DNA of 64,000 nucleotides from Nitritalea halalkaliphila LW7 (lineage in GTDB: Bacteria > Bacteroidota > Bacteroidia > Cytophagales > Cyclobacteriaceae): assembly GCF_000265075.1 (NCBI RefSeq), contig NZ_AJYA01000030.1:37339-101338 (forward strand). Reading direction: 5' to 3'. Made by a program: the position numbers and the translations under genes. The stretch's first letter is position 1. Every line of letters begins with the position of its first letter. This document shows positions 28,596 to 39,150 of this stretch, piece after piece. The notes under the pieces were generated by a model. The model ran no database searches. It saw only the letters and a list, made by a program, of their open reading frames with translations, and was not told where the DNA came from.

Positions 28596-28635
28596 TTTGG
28601 AGTGTTTAAAACCACTTGTAAGTGTTTGGAGTTTG
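28596..28635. promoter_or_regulatory. Nested repeats upstream of recA
   Basis: CACTT-GT-AAGTG (28613-28624) is a perfect 5-base inverted repeat. It is flanked by direct copies of TTTGGAGT (28597-28604 and 28625-28632). ACTC-TTTG-GAGT (28593-28604) is another inverted repeat. The cluster lies 65-105 bases upstream of recA and could be an operator for recA or for the divergent DUF3108 gene. No consensus for a Bacteroidota LexA box is known to me, so the factor is unspecified. Confidence 0.35.
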
Positions 28636-28700
28636 TTCACCAAAGATAGAATACGTAATTTCGAGAATCCTTGTTTGTTAAGAAAAATTAATTAGAAAGT

Positions 28701-29739
28701 ATGAGTAGTGCGAGCGAAAAACTAAAGGCTTTACAGCTGACTATCGATAAATTAGAGAAGTCCTATGGAAAGGGGACTGTCATGAAGCTAAGTGATAACA
28801 AAGTCTTAGACATTCCTGCCATTTCCACGGGTTCTTTAGGTTTAGACATGGCATTAGGGATCGGTGGGATTCCACGAGGTCGGGTAATCGAAATTTACGG
28901 TCCAGAGTCTTCGGGTAAGACTACCTTAACGATGCACTGTATCGCTGAGGCGCAGCGTCAGGGCGGTTTAGCGGCCTTCATCGATGCAGAGCATGCCTTC
29001 GACAAGACCTATGCAGAAAAACTGGGGATCGACACGGAGAATTTACTTATCTCGCAGCCCGATAATGGTGAGCAGGCGCTCGAAATCGCAGAACATTTAA
29101 TTCGTTCCGGGGCCATCGATATTATCGTGATCGATTCCGTGGCGGCACTCGTGCCAAAGGGTGAGCTCGAGGGCGACATGGGAGATAGTAAAATGGGTCT
29201 TCAGGCTCGTTTGATGTCGCAGGCGCTGCGTAAGTTGACAGGAGCGATTAATAAAACGGGCTGTGCGTGTATCTTTATCAATCAGCTACGGGAAAAAATC
29301 GGTGTGATGTTCGGTAACCCTGAGACTGACGACGGGGGGGAATGCGCTCAAGTTTTATGCTTCTGTTCGTTTAGATATCCGTAGAATCGGTCAGATTAAA
29401 GAAGGAGCAGATAACATCCTTGGAAACCGCACGAAAGTGAAGGTGGTTAAGAATAAGGTAGCACCTCCATTTAAGGTAGTAGAATTCGATATCATGTATG
29501 GTCAGGGGATTTCTAAGGTAGGTGAAATCATCGATCTGGGTGTGGAGTTTGATATTATTAAGAAGGCGGGCTCTTGGTTCTCCTATGATGGAAATAAGTT
29601 GGGCCAGGGTCGGGATGCAGTCAAGAATTTGATTTTGGATAACCCTGAGCTCATGGAAGAATTAGAGCGCAAGATCAAGGAGAAAGCGGGTCTCGGTGCC
29701 AAGTTGCCGGAGGAGCGTGGTGAAGAGGCAGAAGGTTAA
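28701..29739 (+). CDS. recA: RecA recombinase (frameshifted)
   Basis: The homologous-recombination ATPase, about 345 residues. Walker A is [10 protein letters not shown], Walker [14 protein letters not shown], and L2 is NPETDDGG. The reading frame is broken by one extra G in a G7 run (29334-29340); removing it restores [20 protein letters not shown] and the conserved remainder ([18 protein letters not shown]). Because recA is required for repair and the rest is perfectly conserved, the shift is almost surely an error in the sequence. No intein is present. A strong terminator follows. Confidence 0.98.
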
Positions 29740-29773
29740 GGCTATCTCCCTTTCTGGTTTTGAGCATATAAAA

Positions 29774-29819
29774 AACATCCCCGACAGTCAGGTTTAGACG
29801 TGTCGGGGATGTTTTTTTT
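29774..29819 (+). terminator. recA terminator
   Basis: AACATCCCCGACA (29774-29786) pairs with TGTCGGGGATGTT (29801-29813), a 13-base stem, followed by an eight-T run to 29819. Strong intrinsic terminator. Confidence 0.93.
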
Positions 29820-29892
29820 GCGCGGCTACGCGCAAAGGGGACGGTCACCCATTCTGGGCCCTCTTTACCGTTTAATTCTTCCTGTAATCCTA

Positions 29893-31136
29893 TTAATTCG
29901 CTCGGATGGCCTCCACGGGGTCTAGTCGGGAGGCTAAGGTGGCTGGGACGATTCCTGAGAGCACGCCGATGACGGAGGAAATCGTAACGCCCAGCATGAC
30001 ATTTTTAAAGGTCATGACGAATTCGAAGGAGCTACGGGGATAAAGGTGAGTAAGTACACCAGTAAGATGCCTCCCAGCCCTCCGATGAGTGAGAGAAATA
30101 CGGCCTCAAAAAGGAATTGGAAGAGGATAAAGAAGTTTTTCGCGCCGAGGGATTTTTGTACTCCAATGATGGTGGTTCGTTCTTTCACAGATACGAACAT
30201 AATATTCGCGATGCCGAAGCCTCCGACTAAGATGGAAAAGCCTCCGATGACTGCCCCTGCGATGCTGATCACGGAAAAGATGGAGCCGATGGTGTTCATG
30301 ATGAATTCGGACTTGTTTAAGGAGAAGTTGTCCTCTTCTGTCGGCTTTAAGCCGCGTTTGGCTCGCATAAGGCCGATGATCTCGTTTTCGAGGGCGATCA
30401 TTTGCTGCTCATCGTCTGGGCCTTTAATGGCGATGTCGGGCTCGATGCCGCGATTGCCCACATAATAAATTTTAGTGAAGGCAGAAAAAGGAATGATACA
30501 GGCTTCATCTTTAGAAGGCGCATCGAAGAGTCCTTCACCTTCCTCTTCGAAGATGCCGATGACGACGAACTTACGGCCTTTAATTTTTATTTCTTTGCCG
30601 AGGGCATCCTGTCCTGGGAAGAGGTTTCGGGCTAGTTTCACCCCGATTAAGGCCACATTTCGGCCTGCGTTCGTTTCGATTTCGGTAAAATAACGTCCAA
30701 ATTCGATCGGGACGTCATAAACATCTTTGTAGGAAAAGGTGACACCGGTTAGGTTGGTTCCCCGAAAGGAATTGTTGCCAGCTTGCACGGTAACACTGGC
30801 GTTAGCGAAAAAGCTGACGCCTTCTGCGTTCCGAAGCTGATTGGATAAAAACTGGTATTCGCTGTAGGTGTTATAGGGCCGCTGGAAGTATTTCCACCAG
30901 GGGTAGTCTGCTGAGCCCACGAATTCGAAGCGATTAATGGTGATCACATTACTGCCTAAAAAGCTGAAGCTATTTTTAATGCTGCGTTCTAGGGAGTCCA
31001 CAGCGGTGAATACCGCGATGATGGCGAAGATTCCCACCGTCACCCCGAGGAGGGAAAGAACGGTGCGGGTGAGGTTCGAGCGCAGGGCTTGCATCGCAAA
31101 GCGCAGACTTTCGTACGTTAGCTTAAGGAAAATCAC
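29893..31136 (-). CDS. MacB/FtsX-type ABC transporter permease (frameshifted)
   Basis: About 414 residues. The N-terminal membrane segment is in LTRTVLSLLGVTVGIFAIIAV, followed by a periplasmic domain and three further segments. A base missing near 30032 separates FIPVAP from FEFVMTFKNVMLGV, which continues through SVIGVLSGIVPATLASRLDP to VEAIRAN, the standard MacB-like ending (P-x-x-A-x-x-x-x-P-x-E-A-I-R). It would export a substrate or act in lipoprotein or stress export with an ATPase encoded elsewhere. It converges on recA. Confidence 0.9.
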
Positions 31137-31197
31137 AGTAAAGGGCTTGGTCTAAAACAATTACCGAAGATATGTAGATTTAGGGACTTTTTCTTAT

Positions 31198-31205
31198 TAT
31201 CTTTG
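31198..31205 (+). promoter_or_regulatory. -7 element for queA
   Basis: TATCTTTG exactly matches TAnnTTTG, 55 bases upstream of the queA ATG. The TTTG at -33 is not clear. Confidence 0.55.
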
Positions 31206-31260
31206 CATTTTTTACGATTAGTCGTAAAGTCTACCTAACTAGCTATTTATATCTCCTTAT

Positions 31261-32310
31261 ATGAAGTTATCCGATTTCAAATTTGAAGTACCGAAAAAAC
31301 TTATTTCTCAGTATCCTGTGGACAATCGAGACGAGTCTCGTCTAATGGTGGTACACCGCGCCACGGGTGAAATCGAGCATAAGCTTTTTAAGGAAATCGT
31401 CACCTATTTCGGAGAGGGTGATGTATTCGTGATGAACAACACCAAGGTTTTTCCTGCCCGCCTGTATGGCAATAAAGAAAAAACGGGTGCTAAAATCGAG
31501 GTGTTTTTATTGCGCGAGTTAAACCAAGAGCTGCGGCTGTGGGATGTGCTCGTGGATCCTGCGCGTAAGATTCGCGTGGGCAATAAGCTGTACTTTGGGG
31601 ATAGCGATTTAGTGGCTGAGGTGATCGATAATACCACTTCTCGCGGCAGAACGATTCGTTTTCTCTTCGATGGAACGGACGAGGCCTTTTATAAGGCGAT
31701 CGATTCTTTAGGTGAAACGCCGCTCATTAAGGAACATATCGAGCGGAAGGTGGAGCCAGAAGATCGTGAGCGCTACCAGACGATTTTTGCCAAGCATGTC
31801 GGTGCGGTGGCAGCACCTACGGCGGGCTTACATTTTACGCCACATCTTTTAAAGCGCTTAGAGCTGGTAGGGGTGCAAGTGTCTCCCATCACGTTACATG
31901 TGGGCTTAGGGACTTTCCGCCAAGTGGACGTGGAAGATCTCACCAAGCACAAAATGGATTCAGAGAACTACGAGATTCCTCAGGAAACGGTGGAGCATGT
32001 GAATCAGGCTTTAGACCAGAAAAAGCGTGTCGTGGCGGTAGGGACGACTTCTCTGAAAACGATCGAATCTTCTGTGACTGCAAATAACAGGTTGAAGGCG
32101 AGTGCAGGCTGGACGGATAAGTTCATTATCCCTCCTTATGAGTTTAAGATTGCTAATGCACTGATCACGAATTTCCACCTTCCGGAGTCTACGCTGCTGA
32201 TGACGGCTTCGGCTTTCGGTGGATATGACCTGATTATGCGTGCCTATCAGGAGGCTATCAAAGAAAAGTACCGCTTCTTCTCGTATGGGGATGCGATGTT
32301 AATTTTATAA
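31261..32310 (+). CDS. queA: S-adenosylmethionine:tRNA ribosyltransferase-isomerase
   Basis: A 349-residue enzyme that transfers the ribosyl group of SAM to preQ1 in tRNA, giving epoxyqueuosine. Hallmarks are [57 protein letters not shown] and the closing FFSYGDAML. Matches usual length. Intact, followed after 43 bases by ispD. Confidence 0.97.
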   Translation: MKLSDFKFEVPKKLISQYPVDNRDESRLMVVHRATGEIEHKLFKEIVTYFGEGDVFVMNNTKVFPARLYGNKEKTGAKIEVFLLRELNQELRLWDVLVDPARKIRVGNKLYFGDSDLVAEVIDNTTSRGRTIRFLFDGTDEAFYKAIDSLGETPLIKEHIERKVEPEDRERYQTIFAKHVGAVAAPTAGLHFTPHLLKRLELVGVQVSPITLHVGLGTFRQVDVEDLTKHKMDSENYEIPQETVEHVNQALDQKKRVVAVGTTSLKTIESSVTANNRLKASAGWTDKFIIPPYEFKIANALITNFHLPESTLLMTASAFGGYDLIMRAYQEAIKEKYRFFSYGDAMLIL

Positions 32311-32353
32311 TCTACCCCTTGGCGGCAGCAGCTGTTAAGTGAAGTGATAAGCT

Positions 32354-33034
32354 ATGAAGCGTTTCGTTATCATCGTGGCTGGAGGAAATGGTTCCCGTAT
32401 GGGGGCCAGCATCTCCAAACAATACTTGGAAATCGGCGGTCGACCGGTCCTCATCCGTACCTTAGAAAAATTCGCTACCGTAGTGCCGGATGCTCACTTG
32501 CTTTTGGTTTTACCAGAGCGAGACTTTTTGTTTTGGGAGGCACTCTGTGCTGAGCACGGCTCTAAGGTAGCGCATCAGGTGGTGGCCGGGGGCCAAAGCC
32601 GTTTTCAGTCTGTCCGAAATGGTCTGCGCGCTATCCCTCCTCAGGAGGGACTAGTGGCGATTCACGATGGGGTGCGCCCCTTCGTGGCAGATGAGGTGAT
32701 TCGTAAGAGCTTTGTGGAGGCTGAGACGCATGGAAGTGCTGTGGCAGTAGTTTCGCTGAAAGATTCTATTCGCGAAATCGAGGATTCGGGAAGGTCTAGG
32801 GCGAGGGAAAGACAAGCGTTTCGTTTGGTTCAGACCCCACAGACCTTTCGGTTGGAGGCCATTCAAGCGGCTTTTACGGCCGGGGAACTGGCGCACTTCA
32901 CAGATGATGCCACCGTGTACGAGCATAGTGGCAAAGCCGTCCACCTCATAGCTGGTAATTTAGAGAACATTAAGATCACGACTCCTGAGGATATGGAGTT
33001 CGCCGCGTATTTGTTAGCAAGAGAGGGAAATTGA
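32354..33034 (+). CDS. ispD: 2-C-methyl-D-erythritol 4-phosphate cytidylyltransferase
   Basis: A 226-residue enzyme of the MEP isoprenoid pathway. The nucleotide-binding start is VAGGNGSRMGASISKQYLEI, followed by GGQSRFQSVRNGL and VAIHDGVRPFV, and the later RLVQTPQTFRLE and TDDATVYE. It joins CTP and MEP to make CDP-methylerythritol. Intact. Confidence 0.96.
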   Translation: MKRFVIIVAGGNGSRMGASISKQYLEIGGRPVLIRTLEKFATVVPDAHLLLVLPERDFLFWEALCAEHGSKVAHQVVAGGQSRFQSVRNGLRAIPPQEGLVAIHDGVRPFVADEVIRKSFVEAETHGSAVAVVSLKDSIREIEDSGRSRARERQAFRLVQTPQTFRLEAIQAAFTAGELAHFTDDATVYEHSGKAVHLIAGNLENIKITTPEDMEFAAYLLAREGN

Positions 33035-33197
33035 CTTTTCGTCGTTGGTAAGGATAAGGGGTATGCGGTGAAGTGGCTGTCTGGAAGCTCAGTTATTTTT
33101 ATTTGGAGGCATTGGTCTGGTTTTTTGATGTTTTATTCTTTGCCTGTGGGGCAAATGATAAATTCTGTACATTTGTATAGAACCAGCATTTCCTATT

Positions 33198-34052
33198 ATG
33201 AAAAAGACACCAGTGGGTCAAAACTCTTCTGAGATTACATTGGCCATAATCCTGTTCGCTGCGGGGGGAGTCCTGCTCCTGCGTGCGCTAGACGTTTCTC
33301 TTCCTAGATGGTTATTCAAGTGGGAAGTGATTTTAATGTTCATCGGTGCTGCTATCGGTATCAGCAGTAGATTTAAAAATGCTGCTGGCTATATCCTTTT
33401 ACTGATTGGGTCGGTCTTTTTACTTCGTGATTTTGTGCGTTTTCCCAGTGGCTGGGAAGATTTTATTTTACCTGCCTTGTTTATTAGTTGTGGGATTTAT
33501 CTTTTGATTCGTAAAAAACGACAGGAGGAACAGCTGGCCATGCTTTTTTCCCAGAAGCAGCCTAAATCTACGGAGGCTGCACGTGCTTTTACTTCTGCCG
33601 GGGCGTCTCCTGGTGCTGTGGCTGGACAGGGCTTTGGTTCGGGAGAACCTCAAAAGGAGCAGGATCAGGCTTCAGTGCATATGGAGGAGTCCGAGGTGCA
33701 AGCATTGGAGTCACTTCACATCAATGCTTTATTTACGGGGATCGAGCGCAGACTACCTGTGGGGAGTTTTTCGGGAGGTAAATTTTCTGTTTATTTCGCG
33801 GGAGTGGAGCTGGATTTATCGAATACGCAGCTCGATAGGGAGGTGAGCTTGCATGTGGATGTGGCATTTGGAGGGGTGAAGCTTATTTTGCCGCAGGATT
33901 GGCAGGTGGATATCATCAGTACCCATATTTTCGCTGGGGTGGAGGATAAGCGCATGCCGCGGTTTCCGCATCAGAAAGCGCGGAAGTCGGCGGGGCGCCT
34001 ATTGATCACGGGCTCAGTGCTTTTCGGAGGGATTGAGCTGAAGTCTTATTAA
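33198..34052 (+). CDS. LiaF-like membrane protein
   Basis: A 284-residue protein with four N-terminal membrane helices (TLAIILFAAGGVLLL, VILMFIGAAIGI, GYILLLIGSVFLL, FILPALFISCGIYLL), a charged flexible linker and a C-terminal domain of beta repeats (FSVYFAGVELDLS, VDVAFGGVKLILP, LITGSVLFGGIELKS). This matches the LiaF-type arrangement: a small membrane domain and a cell-wall-active antibiotic response domain. In firmicutes such proteins modulate envelope-stress kinases; here the role is unknown. Confidence 0.85.
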   Translation: MKKTPVGQNSSEITLAIILFAAGGVLLLRALDVSLPRWLFKWEVILMFIGAAIGISSRFKNAAGYILLLIGSVFLLRDFVRFPSGWEDFILPALFISCGIYLLIRKKRQEEQLAMLFSQKQPKSTEAARAFTSAGASPGAVAGQGFGSGEPQKEQDQASVHMEESEVQALESLHINALFTGIERRLPVGSFSGGKFSVYFAGVELDLSNTQLDREVSLHVDVAFGGVKLILPQDWQVDIISTHIFAGVEDKRMPRFPHQKARKSAGRLLITGSVLFGGIELKSY

Positions 34053-34102
34053 AATAAAGTGGTGTAAAATTAGCCCTAAGTAAACTTAGGGACCTAAAAA
34101 AG

Positions 34103-34124
34103 CTAAGGTGTGGGTACACCTTAG
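34103..34124 (-). terminator. Terminator of the DUF2795 gene
   Basis: CTAAGGTGT (34103-34111) and ACACCTTAG (34116-34124) form a 9-base stem with loop GGGT. On the minus strand a T run (34095-34100) follows. A second small hairpin (CCCTAAG-TAAA-CTTAGGG, 34074-34091) lies further on and may serve the plus-strand gene. Confidence 0.8.
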
Positions 34125-34150
34125 GCTTTAATCATGTGGAGGAGAGTGTT

Positions 34151-34372
34151 TTAGTACTCGTCCTCATTAAAGAAAAAGTCGTCCTTAGTAGGGTAGTCAG
34201 GCCAAATTTCCTCGATATTCTCATACGGTTCGCCATCATCTTCTAGCTCCTGAAGGTTTTCGACTACTTCAAGCGGAGCCCCGGAACGAATCGCATAATC
34301 GATTAATTCGTCCTTAGTCGCTGGCCATGGAGCATCCTCCAGGTATGAAGCTAATTCTAATGTCCAATACAT
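34151..34372 (-). CDS. DUF2795 family protein
   Basis: A 73-residue acidic protein starting MYWTLELASYLEDAPWPATK, with DELIDYAIRSGAP and LQELEDDG. This is the short DUF2795 domain seen widely in Bacteroidota, of unknown role. The C-terminus is acidic and aromatic (PTKDDFFFNEDEY). A terminator follows. Confidence 0.88.
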   Translation of the reverse strand: MYWTLELASYLEDAPWPATKDELIDYAIRSGAPLEVVENLQELEDDGEPYENIEEIWPDYPTKDDFFFNEDEY

Positions 34373-34453
34373 AGTCTTTTCGTTTAATGTTTTAACGCCT
34401 TGAAAAAGGAATGCAAAAATAGAAATCTTCTGAAATTTTTAATGCATAACGTC

Positions 34454-35700
34454 CTAAATGTTTGAAAGTTCTTTCAGGATATAATTTTTTACATCCACTT
34501 TTCGCTTGTACGTACTGAGCTTGCGTCTAATCATCATCGCTGCGTCTCCTTCGTCTGTACGGAAGTTTTCTGCATTATCTTTAAAGGTTTCCAGTTCTTT
34601 TTCATCACGCTGAAGGAGGTCTTTTAGTATGCCTGCTTTTATCTTTTTTTGTTCATCTGCGGGCATTTCTCTGTAGTCCTCGTACTTCCCTTTGGCGAGT
34701 TTTTCTAAGAAGCTTTTTCGAATGCCACCTCGGCGAAGAACTGGAAAGAGCTCATGAGTAATTTAGCCTCTCTAGGCTTGCGTGGGGGAAGTTTTTTCCA
34801 TTCCCCTTGAATTTTCTTTACGGTGTTGGTTCCTTCGTAGGTGCTCGGACTTTTTGCGATTCGTTTGACTTCGGCGAGCATTTCCTCCATCTTCTTGGTA
34901 ATTTCCCAAGGGCGAAGTTGGGGGCCTGTTTGTAAACTTCTGCGGTAGCGGCTGAAGATTCTGTTGTTCAGCTTAGAGAACTCATCCCAGAGGGGAGCTC
35001 TTCTTTCGGCTGGCACTCTTCCGGCTTCCTTCCATTCTTTTTGGATGCGTTTACTGATTTCGAAGGCTTTTTTCGCGTCCGGCATGTTAAAGGCCTGCTG
35101 AGCCTGCATGACGAGCGATTCATAGGTCTTGATGTTTACCTCTGCTTGTTTGGCTAACTCATCGAAAAACTGCTTACGTCGATCGAAAAAATAGTCCAGT
35201 ATGGCATTAAAGGTTCTTTCCATTTCCTCTTCGAGCTCTTTGTCCACCGGACCTGTTTTAATCCAGCGCATTTTCAGCTCCTTCATAGCCTCTCCGGCTT
35301 CCTTCCATTCGTCAGAATCTTTCAGGTCTAGGGCCTCCATGATGAGTCCTTCCTTGATGGTTTTATTTCTTTCCCTGTTCTGCTGAATGATTTCTTCCAG
35401 ATAGGTCTGTATGCCATTTAATTCCTCGATTACGGGGACGAAATCCCCTAAGGCGTCATAGGCATAGAGCGAGTCACGCAGGTGGATGAGCTTCATCAGG
35501 AAAGAACCCTTGTTTTGGTTCTCTTCGATATCCTGCTTGAGCTTGTTTACTTTTTCTAAAAGCATTTCGAAACGCTCTTCGAAATACTTGATGGTAGAAG
35601 CTTCGTCTTCTTTGACCTCGCCTATTACCCTATCTTCCTGATTCAAAAAGCCTTTCAAGTAGACTTTCCCCTCTTTGATGTATCCGTATGGATGCTCCAT
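34454..35700 (-). CDS. DUF349 repeat protein (frameshifted)
   Basis: About 415 residues, mostly alpha-helical and highly charged. DUF349 repeats are visible in WKEAGEAMKELKMRWIKTGP and QKEWKEAGRVPAERRAPLWD, each ending with a W...P pattern. A base is missing in an A5 run near 34713 (VAFEK|SFLEKLAKGKYED); the rest continues to LKELSNI. DUF349 proteins form long helical repeats of unknown function. It starts MEHPYGYIKEGKVYLKG. Divergent from ettA. Confidence 0.88.
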
Positions 35701-35833
35701 TTTGACTTAATAGGTTGTTAGTTGTTTTACCCTCACTAAAGTGCAAATTAATTAATTCAATCGCATTTATCCTAAGAAACAAGTATTTTTACCATCTTTG
35801 TCTCTAAGGATTGTCTAACTTAATATTTACCGT

Positions 35834-37513
35834 ATGAGTTCTGAAAAAATCATCTTTTCTATGGCGGGGGTGTCAAAAATCTACCCTCCTCAGAAAAAAG
35901 TACTTAAAGATATTTACCTTTCCTTCTTCTATGGCGCTAAGATCGGTGTTCTCGGTCTGAATGGCTCGGGAAAAAGTTCCCTTTTACGCATCATAGCGGG
36001 CATGGATAAGGAGTTTCTCGGCGAGGTGGTCTGGTCTCCGGGCTACTCTGTGGGCATGCTCGAGCAGGAACCCCAGCTGGACCCGGAAAAAACGGTGAAG
36101 GAGGTGGTGGAAGAGGCCGTGGCCGAAACGGTCGCTCTCTTAAAGGAATTCGAGCAGATTAATGAGCAGTTTATGGATCCTGCGCTGATGGAGGATGCCG
36201 ATGCTATGGACAAGCTGATTACCCGTCAGGGAGAGGTTCAGGAGAAACTGGATGCAGCGAATGCTTGGGAGCTTGACACGATGTTAGAGAAGGCGATGGA
36301 TGCTTTGCGCCTGCCGCCCTCCGAAGCCATCGTAGGAAATCTCTCTGGGGGAGAAAAACGCCGAGTGGCCCTCTGCCGTCTGCTCCTGCAGGAACCGGAT
36401 GTGCTGTTACTCGATGAGCCGACGAACCACTTGGATGCAGAGTCGGTGCTTTGGCTGGAGCAGCACTTACAGCAGTATAAAGGTACGGTTATCGCCGTGA
36501 CGCACGACCGTTATTTCCTCGATAATGTGGCTGGCTGGATTTTAGAGCTTGACCGCGGAGAGGGGATTCCGTGGAAAGGTAATTATTCTTCTTGGCTAGA
36601 GCAAAAGCAAAAGCGCCTGCAGCAGGAGGAAAAGACGGCCTCTAAGCGTCAGAAGACTTTAGAGCGGGAGCTTGAGTGGATCCGCATGGCGCCGAAGGCC
36701 AAGCAGGCTAAAGGCAAGGCGCGTTTAAATGCCTATGACAAGCTTTTAAGTGAGGAGTCGAAGGAAAAAGAGGCCAAGTTAGAGCTGTACATCCCTCCAG
36801 GGCCTCGCTTGGGTGCCAAAGTGATCGAGGTAAACGGAGTTTCTAAGGCCTACGGGGAGAAGCTACTTTTCGAAAACCTGAGCTTTAACTTGCCACAAGG
36901 GGGGATCGTCGGCATTATCGGGCCGAACGGTGCGGGTAAGTCGACGCTTTTCAAGCTGATCACGGGCCAAGAAAAGCCTGATGCGGGGGATTTTGAGATC
37001 GGTGAGACCGTGCAGCTCTCCTATGTAGATCAGGAACATGGAAGTTTAGATCCGAATAAGACGGTTTATGAGATCATCTCTGGTGGTAATGAAATCATCA
37101 AGATGGGCAGTAAGGAGATCAATGCGCGCGCCTACGTGGGCAAGTTTAACTTTACGGGCTCTGATCAGGAAAAAAAGGTGGGTGTGCTTTCCGGCGGTGA
37201 GCGTAACCGCGTGCATTTAGCCATGATGCTGAAGGAAGGCGGGAATTTACTCCTATTGGATGAGCCCACGAATGATTTGGATGTGAATACGTTACGTGCC
37301 TTGGAAGAGGCGCTGGAGAATTTTGGCGGCTGTGCGGTGGTGATTTCCCACGACCGCTGGTTCTTAGATCGTATTTGTACGCATATTTTAGCCTTCGAGG
37401 GCGATTCTCAGGTGTACTGGTTTGAGGGGAACTTCTCCGATTATGAGGAGAATAAGAAAAAGCGTCTGGGGGATCTGACTCCGAAGCGTATTAAGTACAA
37501 GAAGCTGAAGTAA
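35834..37513 (+). CDS. ettA: ABC-F translational throttle EttA
   Basis: A 559-residue ABC-F protein that binds the ribosomal E site and gates entry to elongation according to energy state. It has two ATPase domains: first Walker [11 protein letters not shown], signature [12 protein letters not shown], Walker [12 protein letters not shown]; second Walker [10 protein letters not shown], signature [24 protein letters not shown] linker rich in Lys and Glu lies between, and the arm domain follows the first Walker A. The length and the LSGGEK/LSGGER pair are typical of EttA. No membrane segments. Intact. Confidence 0.95.
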   Translation: MSSEKIIFSMAGVSKIYPPQKKVLKDIYLSFFYGAKIGVLGLNGSGKSSLLRIIAGMDKEFLGEVVWSPGYSVGMLEQEPQLDPEKTVKEVVEEAVAETVALLKEFEQINEQFMDPALMEDADAMDKLITRQGEVQEKLDAANAWELDTMLEKAMDALRLPPSEAIVGNLSGGEKRRVALCRLLLQEPDVLLLDEPTNHLDAESVLWLEQHLQQYKGTVIAVTHDRYFLDNVAGWILELDRGEGIPWKGNYSSWLEQKQKRLQQEEKTASKRQKTLERELEWIRMAPKAKQAKGKARLNAYDKLLSEESKEKEAKLELYIPPGPRLGAKVIEVNGVSKAYGEKLLFENLSFNLPQGGIVGIIGPNGAGKSTLFKLITGQEKPDAGDFEIGETVQLSYVDQEHGSLDPNKTVYEIISGGNEIIKMGSKEINARAYVGKFNFTGSDQEKKVGVLSGGERNRVHLAMMLKEGGNLLLLDEPTNDLDVNTLRALEEALENFGGCAVVISHDRWFLDRICTHILAFEGDSQVYWFEGNFSDYEENKKKRLGDLTPKRIKYKKLK

Positions 37514-37559
37514 GTATTTCATGCTTGGCCTTTGCGCCTCGGCGCAAAGCAAAAGGAAG

Positions 37560-37595
37560 GCCGGCTTAGAGACCTACATCTAAGCCGGCTTTTTT
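37560..37595 (+). terminator. ettA terminator
   Basis: GCCGGCTTA (37560-37568) pairs with TAAGCCGGC (37581-37589), followed by TTTTTT. A second inverted repeat, TTTGCGCC-TC-GGCGCAAA (37531-37548), lies just upstream. Confidence 0.88.
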
Positions 37596-37669
37596 CGTGT
37601 GCGCTGATGCTTTTTTTATTTTTAGTTAAATATTTTTACCGTATTCGTAAGCATACGTCTGAAATACTG

Positions 37670-37677
37670 TATATTTG
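37670..37677 (+). promoter_or_regulatory. -7 element for the aminotransferase
   Basis: TATATTTG, an exact TAnnTTTG match 20 bases upstream of the ATG at 37698. No clear TTTG at -33. Confidence 0.5.
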
Positions 37678-37697
37678 GCTAAGCACAGCGTAGGACT

Positions 37698-39061
37698 ATG
37701 AGAACATTACTTTTAAGACCAGGGGCGGAAGAGCTGAGTTATGAGATCCGCGGTATCGTGAAAAAGGCGCGGAACATCGCAGCACTGGGGCAGTCGATAA
37801 CCTGGGAGAATATCGGAGACCCTATTCAGAAAAACAATAAGATTCCGAGCTGGATGAAGGCGATCGTGTCAGAGCTGGTGCAGGAGGATGTCAGCTACGG
37901 TTATGCAGATTCTAAGGGAGTACCGGCTACGCGTGCCTTTTTAGCGGAAAAGAATAATGCCCAGGGAGGCTGCCAGCTTACAGCGGAGGATATTTTGTTT
38001 TTTAATGGTCTGGGAGACGCGATAGCGAAATTATACCAGTTTTTAATTCCTACGGCGCGGATTATCGGGCCAAGTCCTGCTTACAGCACACACAGTTCGG
38101 CGGAGGCTGCCCATGCGAATGCGGCACCGATCACCTATCGATTGGATCCAGAGAATCACTGCTGCCGGATATGGAAGATTTATATAATAAAGTAAAGTAT
38201 AACCCTTCTATCGTCGGTATTTTAATTATCAATCCAGATAATCCGACGGGAATGGTCTATCCGCGGGAAGTTTTAGAGCAGTTCGTGGCGATCGCACGGG
38301 AGTTTAATTTGCTGCTGATTGCGGATGAAATCTACCAGCACATCACCTTTAATGGGTATGAGGCGGTTCCACTCGCGCAGGTGATCGGAGATTTACCGGG
38401 CATTTCATTAAAAGGGATTTCGAAGGAGTTTCCTTGGCCGGGAGCGCGCTGTGGATGGATGGAGTTTTATAATCGGGATGCTTCGAAGGAGTTTAATAAA
38501 TTGGTGCAGACGTTGGAAAATGCGAAGATGATCGAAGTGTGTTCGACCATTTTACCTCAGCTGGCCATTCCTAAGATCATGGAGCATCCGGAGTATATAC
38601 GCTATCGGGAAGAAAACAACCAAGCGATCGGGCGTCGAAGTGCATGGATGCAAGAGCTTCTGGAGGGGGTTCCGGGAATTCATTTTAATCCTACGCATGG
38701 TGCATTTTATAATACGATTGTTTTTGACCCCCTGCTGCTGAGTGATCGGCAGTATTTACCTATAGCGAATGAGGCCATAGCGCAAGAGGTCGCTCGTTGG
38801 GTGGCGGAGCCGGGACTGCCTGCAGATAAACGCTTTGTTTATTATTTGCTGGGGCAAACGGGGATTTGTGTGGTTCCAATCAGTTCGTTTTGTTCCGATT
38901 TACGGGGTTTCCGTGTGACGCTTTTAGAGGAGGATGAAGCGGTTTTCCGAAAGACTTTTGCGACATTGGCGCAAGCGATTCGAGACTATTTAAGCTCGGA
39001 TCCAGCCTTATTACCTCGTTATGAGCAGGCATTAGCCGCTACTGCAGGACGCTACGCGTAA
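37698..39061 (+). CDS. Class I/II PLP-dependent aminotransferase (frameshifted)
   Basis: About 454 residues in two frames joined near 38160 (LDPENH|LPDMEDLYNKVKYNPSI). The fold-type I pattern is clear: VSYGYADSKGVPATRAFL, GLGDAIAKLY, GILIINPDNPTGMVYP, LIADEIYQHI and the PLP lysine region LKGISKEFPWPGARCGW, where Lys is followed by EFPWPG. The C-terminal domain has GQTGICVVPISSF and GFRVTLLEEDE. Substrate not deducible. It has its own promoter and lies between ettA and the convergent nuclease gene. Confidence 0.9.
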
Positions 39062-39150
39062 GGGGGCGATAGTAGACTGAGGGTGCTGAAGTCGGGCATT
39101 GGAAGGAATGTTACATAGGAATGGTTGGGTTTAGGCTAGGTTTTATTCGT

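Noticed and set aside
29334..29340. Intein or split gene in recA
   Set aside because: Only one extra G; no inserted sequence between the conserved parts.
33583..33846. Plus-strand frame inside the LiaF-like gene
   Set aside because: Alternate frame of the real gene, whose beta repeats are clear.
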